In this document: positions 52,490-61,101 of the stretch, one piece after another
How positions within the stretch are numbered: the first letter of the stretch is position 1
How the letters are laid out: every line of letters starts with the position of its first letter
Origin: JAWLCA01 sp041687395
GTDB lineage: Bacteria > Pseudomonadota > Alphaproteobacteria > Rhodobacterales > Rhodobacteraceae
Direction of reading: 5' to 3'
DNA length: 64,000 bases
Assembly: GCA_041687395.1 (NCBI GenBank)
Contig: JAWLCA010000013.1
Location: 58,552 to 122,551 of the forward strand
The notes under the pieces: model-generated
Seen by the model: only the letters and a program-made list of their open reading frames with translations
Databases searched by the model: none
What the model was told of the DNA's origin: nothing
Translations under genes and position numbers: made by a program

Positions 52490-53446
52490 TCATCCCCGCC
52501 CCAGCTTCGCCTCCCGCGCCGCCTTCAGCCGGGCGAAATCATCCCCCGCATGATAGGACGACCGCGTCAGTGGCGTGGCCGAGACCATCAGGAACCCCTT
52601 GCCAAGCGCCGCCTTCTCATAGGCCGCGAACTCTTCCGGCGTCACGAACCGATCCACCCGGTGATGCTTCGACGTAGGCTGCAGATACTGCCCGATGGTC
52701 AGGAAATCCACATCCGCAGCCCGCATGTCATCCATCACCTGAAGCACGGATTGCCGATCCTCGCCCAGCCCCACCATGATGCCCGACTTGGTGAACATCG
52801 CCGGGTCCAGTTCCTTCACCCGCTGCAGCAGGCGAAGGCTATGGAAATAACGCGCCCCCGGCCGCACCTCGGGGTAAAGGCCGGGGACTGTTTCCAAATT
52901 GTGGTTGAACACATCCGGACGCGCCTCGACGACCATTTCCAGCGCGCTTGCCGGGCATTTCAGGAAATCCGGCGTCAGCACCTCGATCGTTGTGCCCGGG
53001 CTGCGATGCCGGATCGCCCGGATCGTCTGCGCAAAATGCTCCGCCCCGCCATCGTCCAGATCATCGCGGTCGACCGATGTCACGACCACATGGTTCAGCC
53101 CCAAGGTCTCCACCGCATGCGCCACCCGCCCCGGCTCGAACGCATCCAGCGTCTGCGGCCGCCCGGTGGCGACGTTGCAGAAGGTACAGCCGCGCGTGCA
53201 GATCTCGCCCATGATCATCATGGTGGCGTGTCCCTGGCTCCAGCACTCGCCAACGTTCGGGCACCCCGCCTCCTCGCAAACCGTCACCAGCTTGTTCTTG
53301 CGCAGGATGTCGCGGGTCTGCTTGTAGCCTTCGGAGTTGGGCGCCTTCACCCGTATCCACGCAGGCTTCTTCGGCTGCGCCTGGTCAGCCCGGTGGGCCT
53401 TTTCCGGGTGGCGTTCGGTCGGGATGGTCAGGTCGCGCGGGGTCAT
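52490..53446 (-). CDS. lipA: Lipoyl synthase
   Basis: A 318-residue radical-SAM enzyme. The auxiliary cluster motif CEEAGCPNVGEC (C-x4-C-x5-C) and the SAM cluster motif CTRGCTFC are clear, with MIMGEIC before and SGIMVGLGE later. It inserts two sulfurs into octanoyl chains on lipoyl domains. The ATG at 53446 has GAGG upstream; the longer frame contains no domain. The stop is 4 bp from repeat copy C. Confidence 0.97.
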   Translation of the reverse strand: MTPRDLTIPTERHPEKAHRADQAQPKKPAWIRVKAPNSEGYKQTRDILRKNKLVTVCEEAGCPNVGECWSQGHATMMIMGEICTRGCTFCNVATGRPQTLDAFEPGRVAHAVETLGLNHVVVTSVDRDDLDDGGAEHFAQTIRAIRHRSPGTTIEVLTPDFLKCPASALEMVVEARPDVFNHNLETVPGLYPEVRPGARYFHSLRLLQRVKELDPAMFTKSGIMVGLGEDRQSVLQVMDDMRAADVDFLTIGQYLQPTSKHHRVDRFVTPEEFAAYEKAALGKGFLMVSATPLTRSSYHAGDDFARLKAAREAKLGRG

Positions 53447-53565
53447 CGGTGCCTCAGCTTTGCTTGCCTGATCACATAGCCCCTTTGCGCCCGCTTGTCC
53501 AAACCATCGCTGCACCAGATTGCAGCGTTGCACAAAATGCATGTGCTCAGGATCGCCCTCCGAAA

Positions 53566-53600
53566 AGTGAAAAGGCGCGAGGTTTCCCCCGCGCCTTCTC
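53566..53600 (-). terminator. Intrinsic terminator downstream of the DUF6456 gene
   Basis: CGCGCCTT (53590-53597) and AAGGCGCG (53572-53579) form an 8-bp stem. On the minus strand it is followed by TTTTCACTTTTC. It lies 33 bp after the DUF6456 gene and would separate it from lipA. Confidence 0.55.
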
Positions 53601-53632
53601 TTCGGTTTTTGCCTGTATTTTTCTTCAGCGCC

Positions 53633-54757
53633 TCATCCGATCAGCGAATCCGATCCGCCGTATGTCTCGTCGTAGTGCCGCTTCAGCCGCTGCAACGCGA
53701 TCCGCAGGACGATCTTGCCGGACCGCGCGGCCCAGCCCATCCGCCGCTCGGCCGTCTCCAACCCTTCAAGATAGCAGCAGCAGCGCAGCACCATGTCGCC
53801 CAGACCCGGGCCCAGATCGCGCAGCGCGGCGGCCACACGCTCGCGCGCACCCCGCGGCCCCTCGGCCGGACCGCCCGCGGGCACGAAGCCTCCCCGGTCG
53901 CCACCGGTCAGGAAGCGGTCCCAGTTCTGCGCCACCCGCGTGCCCATCTGGGCAAGCTCGAAATCCTCGCGCAGACGCTCGGCGGCGGCGACCAGGTCGG
54001 GTGTCAGGAAGGGCTTACCATCCTTGTCCCGCCGGCGCCCAAGGGCGGCAACCGGGCTCTCGGCCAGATTGTAGCGCACGCGGCGCGCGGCGCCGTCGCC
54101 ATCCTCGTCGATCTCGCGTTCTCCCCAGACCCGGTGCTGCTCGGCAAAGGGTGTGGCAGCCTCGGCAAATCCGGCGCGCGCATGTTCATCGGCGGCGAGC
54201 AACCGCTTCAGGGCAGCGCGCCCGGTGGCCGTGATCTCGTAGGTGGTTACTCGCCCGCTTCCGCGGCACGAGATCCAGTCCTTCAGCGCAAAGGCCTGGG
54301 CGATGACGCGATCCACCACCGCGATGCGGGCGGGCTTTCCGCCGGGCAGGTCGCGCAGGACCACCGCACGCTCCATCTCGGCGGCGATCGCCAGCATTGC
54401 GCCAGGTTCGCATAGACGGCGCAGGATGCGCCTCGCCTCGCGCTCTATCGTGGCCTCGTCGGAAAGTGTGGGGTCAGGACGCAGGGCAGCAGTCATTTCG
54501 GTATTGTCCTTCCTGGCTAGGGTCGGGGCATCGGTGTAGGTGAGCTGAGCAAGGCTGAGAAGCGCCTCGTCCACCAGAGGGTCGTCGCGACGGCTTTCGA
54601 AACGGCGGACCTGACGGAGTATGGTCGAGGCATGACATCCCTCGAGCCGCGCGAGTTCACGCAGGGACATCCCCTTTTCCACGTGCGACAGATACAACCG
54701 CACGGAGTCCGGCAACCACGCCGGCAATCCGTTACGGCTTTCCTCTGTCGTCGTCAT
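53633..54757 (-). CDS. Helix-turn-helix protein with C-terminal DUF6456
   Basis: A 374-residue protein. An N-terminal resolvase-type helix-turn-helix (MSLRELARLEGCHASTILRQVRR) is followed by a linker, a middle region with TTYEITATGRAALKRLL resembling a winged helix, and the C-terminal DUF6456 core (RRRDKDGKPFLTPDLVAAAERLREDFE, then MGTRVAQNWDRFL). It is a presumed DNA-binding regulator confined to alphaproteobacteria, mainly Rhodobacterales. It is divergent from the DUF6477 gene, as seen in many relatives. The ATG at 54757 starts MTTTEES; the longer frame is not needed. Confidence 0.85.
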   Translation of the reverse strand: MTTTEESRNGLPAWLPDSVRLYLSHVEKGMSLRELARLEGCHASTILRQVRRFESRRDDPLVDEALLSLAQLTYTDAPTLARKDNTEMTAALRPDPTLSDEATIEREARRILRRLCEPGAMLAIAAEMERAVVLRDLPGGKPARIAVVDRVIAQAFALKDWISCRGSGRVTTYEITATGRAALKRLLAADEHARAGFAEAATPFAEQHRVWGEREIDEDGDGAARRVRYNLAESPVAALGRRRDKDGKPFLTPDLVAAAERLREDFELAQMGTRVAQNWDRFLTGGDRGGFVPAGGPAEGPRGARERVAAALRDLGPGLGDMVLRCCCYLEGLETAERRMGWAARSGKIVLRIALQRLKRHYDETYGGSDSLIG

Positions 54758-54836
54758 CCTCTGCCCCCAGTTCGAACCGGCGCGTGCCGGCCACACAGAT
54801 TGCTGATCCGTTAAGGTTAACGTTGCTTAGCAATGG

Positions 54837-54851
54837 TTACGGACCAGTTAA
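54837..54851. promoter_or_regulatory. CtrA-like box in the DUF6456/DUF6477 divergent spacer
   Basis: TTAC (54837-54840), seven bases, then TTAA (54848-54851), one mismatch from the CtrA consensus TTAA-N7-TTAA. A TATACT (54892-54897) 41 bp further could be the -10 of the DUF6477 promoter. A further GTTAAGGTTAACG lies just upstream. Confidence 0.4.
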
Positions 54852-54981
54852 TATCCGCGCATGATCCCATCATTGTTTCCAATAGCTAAACTATACTGAA
54901 AGCCCCGCGCGCCGTTTTGCAAACTCCGGCAACACCCGCTTAGGTTGAGTCACTCTAGGCGTCCATCAAGGAGCTGCCAAC

Positions 54982-55338
54982 ATGATGAACCTTCGCACGA
55001 TTGACCTGACCGGAACCGACTTCTGGGCACAGGTGGCCGCGCTGCGGCGCCCGCGCCTGCTCATAAGCGCGGCCAGGCACGCGCTTTCAGAGTGCGACCG
55101 GGAACGGAACCTGCGCCGCATCCTCGCCAATTCTGCAGCGCCCGCCCCGATCAAGGCAATGCCCCGGCTGTTGGAGGAAGAGCAACGCCTGAACGACCTG
55201 CGCCGTGCGGAAGACGCAACCTACGACGCGCACAGGCACATTGCGGTTCTGACTGCGATTCTGGGGGAACTCCAAACCTTGCCGCGCCCCGTGCCGCAGC
55301 TTCTTGTCGTTCCCAATCTGGGCGATCGACCGGAATGA
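54982..55338 (+). CDS. DUF6477 family protein
   Basis: A 118-residue protein. The segment LRRPRLLISAARHALSECDRERNLRRIL, followed by a Glu/Arg-rich helix (LLEEEQRLNDLRRAEDATYDAHRHIAVLTAIL), matches DUF6477, a family I associate with Rhodobacterales. No signal or membrane segment. AAGGAG sits 8 bases before the first of two adjacent ATGs. Function unknown; the conserved divergent pairing with DUF6456 suggests a shared role. Confidence 0.82.
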   Translation: MMNLRTIDLTGTDFWAQVAALRRPRLLISAARHALSECDRERNLRRILANSAAPAPIKAMPRLLEEEQRLNDLRRAEDATYDAHRHIAVLTAILGELQTLPRPVPQLLVVPNLGDRPE

Positions 55339-55368
55339 GACAATCAGACCTGTCGCGGCACCCGACGC

Positions 55369-56916
55369 CTACAGAAAGGCGTCGGGCATTTCCGAGTTGC
55401 GACGATCGACATAAGCTTGAAGCGCCTCAGCGGTGCCGGGATCGATGGCGGGGGGCTGATAATCGCCCAGCATCTTCGTCACCCGTTTGCGGGCCAGCGC
55501 GACTGTGTCGCGCGCGCCTTCTTCTTCCCAGGTTTCGAAAGGCTTGTAGTCGAGAAGTTCGGTCCGCCAGAAGGCCGACTTGAAATTCGCCTGTGTGTGG
55601 CCGCAGCCTAGGAAGTGCCCCCCCGGCCCGACCTCGCGAATCGCATCCATCGCTTGTCCATTCTCGGACAGGTCGATTCCCCGTGCCAGACCGTGCAGCG
55701 CGCCCAGTTGATCGGCATCCATCACGAATTTCTCGAAGCTGGCGACCAGTCCGCCCTCCAGCCATCCGCAGGCGTGCAACATGAAGTTCACGCCCGACAG
55801 CAGCGCCACGTTAAGACTGTTTGCCGATTCGTAGGCGGCCTGGGCGTCGGGCAGCTTCGATCCGCAGAACGCCCCCCCCGATCGGTAGGGCAAGCCAAGC
55901 CGCCGGGCGAGTTGACCCGCGCCATAGGTGATCAGCGCCGCCTCGGGCGTGCCGAAAGTGGGCGCACCTGAATTCATGTCGATGGAGGTGACGAAGGCGC
56001 CGAAGATAACCGGCGCGCCGGGACGGACAAGCTGGCTGTAGGCAACGGCCACCAGCACCTCTGCCAACACCTGCGTCAGCGTGCCCGCGACCGTGACCGG
56101 CGCCATCGCCCCGCCGACGATGAAGGGACTGACGATGCAGGCCTGACCCGCGGCGGCATAAACCTCCAGCGCGCCCATCATCACCGCATCGAATGTCAGC
56201 GGCGAGTTGATGTTGACCAGCGAGGTCATCACGCAGTTCTGGTCAACAAAATCAGACCCGAACAGAACCCTCGCCATCTCGACCGAGTCCGCGGCGCGGC
56301 TTGGTTCGGTCACCGAGCCCATGAATGGCTTGTCCGACAGCGTCATATGCGCCAGCAGCATGTCCAGATGGCGCTTGTTGACCGGCACATCGGTCGGCTC
56401 GCAGACCGTTCCGCCGGAATGGTGCAGCCATTTCGACATGTAGCCCAGCTTCACGAAGTTCCGGAAATCCTCGATCGTGGCATAGCGGCGGCCGCCAACC
56501 GCATCCCGGACAAAGGGCGGGCCGTAGACCGGCGCCAGCACAAGACTGCGCCCGCCGATCTCGACATTCCGCGCGGGATTGCGGGCGTGTTGGACGAACG
56601 AGGCGGGCGCCGTGGTGCAAAGCTTTCGCGCCAGCCCGCGCGGGATGCGAACGCGTTCGCCATCGACCGTGGCCCCAGCGTCCCGCCAGCGCTGAAGAGC
56701 GGCGGGGTTCTCGGGGAAATTCACGCCGATCTCTTCCAGAATGATCTCGGCGTTGTGCTCGATGATCTCCAGCGCCTCGGCGTTCAGCACCTCTAGATTG
56801 GGGATATTGCGCTCGATGAAGCGCGCGGTCTCGAAGCTGACGGCCGACCGCTCTGCACGCCGCGCGGCGCCGCCCCCGCTGCGTGCCCGACGACCTGCCA
56901 ATGCCGCGTCGCTCAT
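55369..56916 (-). CDS. MttB-superfamily methyltransferase, non-pyrrolysine type
   Basis: A 515-residue member of the trimethylamine methyltransferase family. ILEEIGVNFPENPAAL, VYGPPFVRDAVGGRRYAT, the GSVTEPSRAADSVEMA segment, and HGLARGIDLSENGQAMDAI are typical. There is no in-frame TAG, so the protein has no pyrrolysine and belongs with glycine-betaine-type (MtgB-like) enzymes that demethylate quaternary amines to a corrinoid protein. No corrinoid protein or methyltransferase partner is adjacent. The ATG at 56916 is chosen as the family start. Confidence 0.87.
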   Translation of the reverse strand: MSDAALAGRRARSGGGAARRAERSAVSFETARFIERNIPNLEVLNAEALEIIEHNAEIILEEIGVNFPENPAALQRWRDAGATVDGERVRIPRGLARKLCTTAPASFVQHARNPARNVEIGGRSLVLAPVYGPPFVRDAVGGRRYATIEDFRNFVKLGYMSKWLHHSGGTVCEPTDVPVNKRHLDMLLAHMTLSDKPFMGSVTEPSRAADSVEMARVLFGSDFVDQNCVMTSLVNINSPLTFDAVMMGALEVYAAAGQACIVSPFIVGGAMAPVTVAGTLTQVLAEVLVAVAYSQLVRPGAPVIFGAFVTSIDMNSGAPTFGTPEAALITYGAGQLARRLGLPYRSGGAFCGSKLPDAQAAYESANSLNVALLSGVNFMLHACGWLEGGLVASFEKFVMDADQLGALHGLARGIDLSENGQAMDAIREVGPGGHFLGCGHTQANFKSAFWRTELLDYKPFETWEEEGARDTVALARKRVTKMLGDYQPPAIDPGTAEALQAYVDRRNSEMPDAFL

Positions 56917-57050
56917 GCCCTGCCCTCCAACGCCGATGCTGGCGGTTTGATACCCGCAGACGCCCGCGCCGCATGCAAGGATTGCGTCGCCTCGCGGCAC
57001 AAACCGACATCGCGCTTGCACCCTTTCGCCCGCCGCCCTAATCGGAGGCC

Positions 57051-58604
57051 ATGACCCATCAGCGCCTTCTCATCATCGACTTCGGCAGCCAGGTGACGCA
57101 ACTGATCGCACGCCGCCTGCGAGAGCTGAACGTCTATTGCGAAATCCACCCCTATCAGCGGGTGGACGATAGCTTTCTGGCCGAGTTCGCACCACGTGCG
57201 GTGATCCTGTCGGGTGGGCCGGATTCGGTCACCCGCGACGGCAGTCCGCGCGCACCGGAAAGCCTGTGGACCCTTGGTGTACCGGTCCTGGGTATCTGCT
57301 ACGGCCAGCAGACGATGATGCAGCAACTGGGCGGCCGGGTCGAAAGCGGGCATGGCACCGCCGAATTCGGCCGCGCCTATGTCATCCCGACCAAAGACCG
57401 CCTGCCGCTGCTGGATGGCTGGTTCGCAGGCGGGCGCGAGCAGGTGTGGATGAGCCATGGCGACCACGTCGCCGCCATCGCCCCCGGCTTTCGGGTCTAC
57501 GGCACCTCGCCCGGTGCGCCCTTTGCCATCGCCGCCGATCCCGACCGCCATTTCTATGCCGTTCAGTTCCACCCGGAAGTGCATCACACCCCGAACGGCG
57601 CCAAGCTCTATGCCAATTTCGTACGTGAGGCCGGGTTCACCGGCGACTGGACAATGGGCGCCTACCGGGACGAGGCAATTGCGAAGATCCGCGAACAGGT
57701 GGGCGACTCTCGTGTGATCTGCGGGCTGTCGGGGGGCGTGGACTCCTCGGTGGCCGCCGTGCTGATCCACGAGGCCATCGGCGACCAACTCACCTGCGTG
57801 TTCGTCGATCACGGCCTGTTGCGGCTCGGCGAGGCAGAGCAGGTCGTCGGAATGTTCCGCGATCACTACAATATCCCGCTGATCCACGCAGACGAGGCCG
57901 ACCTGTTCATCGACGCGCTGGAGGGCGTTTCCGACCCCGAGGTAAAGCGCAAGACAATCGGCCGGCTGTTTATCGAGGTGTTCGAGAAACACGCAAAATC
58001 TGTGGGCGGAGCCGAGTTTCTTGCTCAGGGCACGCTGTATCCGGACGTGATCGAAAGCGTAAGCTTCTCGGGCGGGCCGTCGGTCACGATCAAGTCGCAC
58101 CACAACGTCGGCGGCCTGCCCGAAAAGATGGGCATGAAGCTGGTCGAACCGCTGCGTGAACTGTTCAAGGATGAGGTCCGTGCGCTGGGGCGCGAACTGG
58201 GTCTGCCCGACCACTTCATCGGCCGCCATCCCTTCCCCGGGCCGGGCCTTGCGATCCGCTGCCCCGGAGAAATTACCCGCGAGAAGCTGGAGATCCTGCG
58301 CCGGGCGGATGCGGTCTTCATCGACCAGATCCGCAAGCACGGGCTCTACGACGAAATCTGGCAGGCCTTTGTCGCGCTTCTTCCGGTGCGCACGGTCGGC
58401 GTGATGGGCGACGGGCGCACCTATGACTACGCCTGCGCCTTGCGCGCCGTGACCAGCGTCGATGGCATGACCGCCGATTACTACCCCTTCAGCCACGATT
58501 TTCTGGGTGAAACCGCGACGCGAATAATAAACGAAGTCAAGGGCATAAACAGGGTCACTTACGACATCACCTCAAAGCCGCCCGGAACAATCGAATGGGA
58601 GTGA
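57051..58604 (+). CDS. guaA: GMP synthase (glutamine-hydrolysing)
   Basis: A 517-residue GuaA. The N-terminal glutaminase has the nucleophile in GICYGQQTMMQQ and FHPEVHHT; the ATP-pyrophosphatase loop is GLSGGVDSSVAA; the C-terminal dimerisation domain ends PPGTIEWE. It aminates XMP to GMP. It is divergent from the MttB homologue. An ABM-domain gene follows 29 bp later. Confidence 0.98.
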   Translation: MTHQRLLIIDFGSQVTQLIARRLRELNVYCEIHPYQRVDDSFLAEFAPRAVILSGGPDSVTRDGSPRAPESLWTLGVPVLGICYGQQTMMQQLGGRVESGHGTAEFGRAYVIPTKDRLPLLDGWFAGGREQVWMSHGDHVAAIAPGFRVYGTSPGAPFAIAADPDRHFYAVQFHPEVHHTPNGAKLYANFVREAGFTGDWTMGAYRDEAIAKIREQVGDSRVICGLSGGVDSSVAAVLIHEAIGDQLTCVFVDHGLLRLGEAEQVVGMFRDHYNIPLIHADEADLFIDALEGVSDPEVKRKTIGRLFIEVFEKHAKSVGGAEFLAQGTLYPDVIESVSFSGGPSVTIKSHHNVGGLPEKMGMKLVEPLRELFKDEVRALGRELGLPDHFIGRHPFPGPGLAIRCPGEITREKLEILRRADAVFIDQIRKHGLYDEIWQAFVALLPVRTVGVMGDGRTYDYACALRAVTSVDGMTADYYPFSHDFLGETATRIINEVKGINRVTYDITSKPPGTIEWE

Positions 58605-58633
58605 TCCCCGCGCCCCAAGGAAAGGAACGCCCC

Positions 58634-58918
58634 ATGTCCCGTATCGCGCTCTCCGGCCGCCTGATCTGCGCCGATGAGGTCGAGGCCGAAGTGCTGCGGC
58701 GGAATCTGGACGCCCACATCATCGCCAGCCGCGCGGAACCGGGCTGCCTGCGTTTCGATATCACGGCCACTGACGATCCGCTGATCTGGCAGGTGTCGGA
58801 ACTTTTCGCCGACGCTGCCGCGTTCGAGGCGCACAAGGCCCGCACCGCGGCGAGCCCTTGGGCCGAGGCCACGCGGGCCATCCGGCGCGACATCACCGTG
58901 ACCCCGGTCGACGCTTGA
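58634..58918 (+). CDS. Antibiotic-biosynthesis-monooxygenase (ABM) domain protein
   Basis: A 94-residue dimeric alpha-beta barrel protein of the ABM/YgiN type. RNLDAHIIASRAEPGCLRFDI and VSELFADAAAFEAHKA fit the fold. Such small proteins include quinol monooxygenases and many of unknown role. AAAGGAA precedes the ATG at 58634, and the frame overlapping the guaA end is not used. Confidence 0.8.
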   Translation: MSRIALSGRLICADEVEAEVLRRNLDAHIIASRAEPGCLRFDITATDDPLIWQVSELFADAAAFEAHKARTAASPWAEATRAIRRDITVTPVDA

Positions 58919-58928
58919 TCGAGGGCCG

Positions 58929-59837
58929 ATGACCGCCGCCACGCCCGAGATCGAGGTTTATCGCCCATTGGCCGCGGCTGGCTGGATGGTCGGCTCGATC
59001 CTCTCGTTCTCGGCCATGGCGGTGTCGGGCCGCGAGCTGTCGTCCGACCTCGATACCTTCGAGATCATGCTCTACCGCTCCCTGATCGGAATCGTGATCC
59101 TTGTCAGCGCGGCGCGCATCGCCGGAACGCTGCGGCAGGTCACGACCCGGTCGATGCACCTGCAGGTGATCCGCAACGTCAGCCACTTTACCGGGCAGAA
59201 CCTCTGGTTCTGGGCGCTAACCATGCTGCCGCTGGCGCAGCTCGTGGCGCTTGAATTCACCTCGCCGCTGTGGATCGCGCTTCTGGCACCGCTGCTTCTG
59301 GGGGAGCGACTGACGCGGGTGCGCGCGCTCGCCGCGTCGCTGGGCTTCTGCGGCGTCCTGATTGTCGCGCGTCCCGATTTCGGCACGCTGAACATGGGTC
59401 TGTTCGGCGCCGCAGGGGCCGCCATCGGCTTTGCCGGATCTGCGATCTTTACCAAGATCCTGATGCGGACCGAGACGATCACCTGCATCCTGTTCTGGCT
59501 GGTCGTGCTGCAGGCGCTGTTCGCGCTGGTGATCTCGGCCGCCGACGGACAGATCACCTGGCCCGCAGCAACAAGCTGGCCCTGGGTGGCTGTGGTGGGC
59601 GCGGCCGGGCTGGTGGCGCATTTCTGCCTGACGCGTGCCCTTTCCCTTGCGCCCGCAGTGGTAGTCATGCCGCTAGATTTCGCCCGCCTGCCGTTCATCG
59701 CCCTGATCGGCGTGGCGCTTTACGGCGAGACTCTGGAGGCCTTCGTGCTGCTGGGGGCGGCGCTGATCCTGCTGGCCAACTGGATCAACATCCGTGCCGA
59801 GGGCCGCCGCGTGGCAGTGCTGCGCGCCCTGCGCTGA
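58929..59837 (+). CDS. DMT/EamA-family transporter
   Basis: A 302-residue membrane protein with about ten hydrophobic helices in two EamA repeats. The first repeat has the conserved LVALEFTSPLWIALLAPLLLGERLT; the second ends ALYGETLEAFVLLGAALILLANW. It is a metabolite exporter or permease of unknown substrate. It starts 10 bp after the ABM gene, suggesting guaA-ABM-EamA cotranscription. Confidence 0.9.
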   Translation: MTAATPEIEVYRPLAAAGWMVGSILSFSAMAVSGRELSSDLDTFEIMLYRSLIGIVILVSAARIAGTLRQVTTRSMHLQVIRNVSHFTGQNLWFWALTMLPLAQLVALEFTSPLWIALLAPLLLGERLTRVRALAASLGFCGVLIVARPDFGTLNMGLFGAAGAAIGFAGSAIFTKILMRTETITCILFWLVVLQALFALVISAADGQITWPAATSWPWVAVVGAAGLVAHFCLTRALSLAPAVVVMPLDFARLPFIALIGVALYGETLEAFVLLGAALILLANWINIRAEGRRVAVLRALR

Positions 59838-59849
59838 CCGGGACACGAC

Positions 59850-59875
59850 GTAACGTTGTGGTGACGTTGCGTTAC
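59850..59875. promoter_or_regulatory. Inverted repeat upstream of fadL-type gene
   Basis: GTAACG (59850-59855) and CGTTAC (59870-59875) are inverse complements with 14 bp between; an inner ACGT repeat adds symmetry. It overlaps the region just before the promoter-like TTGACC at 59879, so it may be an operator for the outer-membrane protein gene. Confidence 0.4.
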
Positions 59876-59878
59876 ACA

Positions 59879-59907
59879 TTGACCGATTCATGGCGAAAAC
59901 CTTAGCA
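59879..59907 (+). promoter_or_regulatory. Sigma70-like promoter of fadL-type gene
   Basis: TTGACC (59879-59884), a 17-bp spacer and TTAGCA (59902-59907), about 48 bp before the start codon. The spacing is ideal and the -35 strong. Confidence 0.5.
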
Positions 59908-59954
59908 CTTCTCAGCCGTCGGGATGCAGTACCGATGGTCAGGAGGAGACCGCC

Positions 59955-61049
59955 ATGAAACGACTTGCATCCATCGCAGGCACCGTCGCGCTGTCAGCCA
60001 CAGCGGCGGGGGCCGGAAACATCGAGCGCACGACGCAATCCGTCGCGCTTCTGTTCGAGCCGGGCAATTACCTGGAATTCAACTTCGGTTACGTCAGCCC
60101 CACGGTGTCAGGCACCAGCACGTTAACCGGCTCCGAAACTTCAAGCGGAGACATGCTCGAAAGCTATTCGAACCTGTCGCTCGGCCTGAAGTCGCAGTTG
60201 AATGACCGCTGGGACCTGGGCCTCGTGCTCGATCAGCCGATCGGCGCAGACACTCTCTATCCGACGGGTACGGGCTATCCCGCCGCTGGCGCCGTTGGTA
60301 CGCTCGATTCCGCCGCCCTCACCCTTCTCACGCGCTACAAATTCGACGGCGGTTTCAGCGTGATTGGCGGTCTTCGCCTCCAAGAGACCGATGGCGTGGT
60401 GAACCTGCCCTTCATCCCGGGCGGCGGATACACGATGCACACCAGCACAGAGCGTGACCTCGGGTATGTCGTCGGCGTGGGTTACGAGCGGCCGGACATC
60501 GCACTTCGGGTGGCCCTGACCTACAATTCGGAGATTGAGCACAGCTTCACCTCAACCGAGAGTTCGTTTCTTGGCGCAGATGTCCCCGGTGAGTTCACGA
60601 CTATCATCCCGCAATCGCTCAACCTCGAGTTCCAGACCGGCGTCGCACCCGACACGTTGCTGTTTGGCAACCTGCGCTGGCAGAAATGGAACGACTTCCG
60701 CATCGCCCCGGATGGCTACGATGCCATCATCGGCGGTCCCATCGTCTCCTACCCCGGCAATGCCACCACGTTGAACCTCGGCCTCGGCCGCCGGTTCACC
60801 GAGAAGTGGTCGGGCGCCGTCACCGTCGGCTATCAGGACGGCGCGGGCCTGCCCACGGGCAACCTTGGCCCCACGAACGGCTACCGCAGCATCGGCCTCG
60901 CGGCCACCTACACCGAAGGGCCGATGCGCATCACCGGTGGCATCCGCTACATCGATCTCGGGAACGCTCGCACGATCCCGCCCATCAATGGTGAATTCAG
61001 CGGCAACCACGCCATCGCCGCGGGCATCCGCGTCGCCTACAACTTCTGA
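59955..61049 (+). CDS. FadL/OmpP1-type outer-membrane transport protein
   Basis: A 364-residue outer-membrane barrel of the OmpP1/FadL/TodX family. The signal peptide ends near AAGAGN. Beta-strand-rich sequence follows, with WDLGLVLDQPIGAD, TRYKFDGGFSVIGGLRL and a terminal aromatic residue in GIRVAYNF. It should let long-chain fatty acids or other hydrophobic compounds through the outer membrane. AGGAGGAGA precedes the ATG. Confidence 0.9.
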   Translation: MKRLASIAGTVALSATAAGAGNIERTTQSVALLFEPGNYLEFNFGYVSPTVSGTSTLTGSETSSGDMLESYSNLSLGLKSQLNDRWDLGLVLDQPIGADTLYPTGTGYPAAGAVGTLDSAALTLLTRYKFDGGFSVIGGLRLQETDGVVNLPFIPGGGYTMHTSTERDLGYVVGVGYERPDIALRVALTYNSEIEHSFTSTESSFLGADVPGEFTTIIPQSLNLEFQTGVAPDTLLFGNLRWQKWNDFRIAPDGYDAIIGGPIVSYPGNATTLNLGLGRRFTEKWSGAVTVGYQDGAGLPTGNLGPTNGYRSIGLAATYTEGPMRITGGIRYIDLGNARTIPPINGEFSGNHAIAAGIRVAYNF

Positions 61050-61101
61050 CCCGGTTGACCGCATCCGCCGGCCCGCGCATACCGGCGCGGGTCGAGCGGA
61101 G

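Noticed and set aside
55369..56916. Pyrrolysine-containing trimethylamine methyltransferase
   Set aside because: No in-frame amber codon is present, so the pyrrolysine class is excluded.
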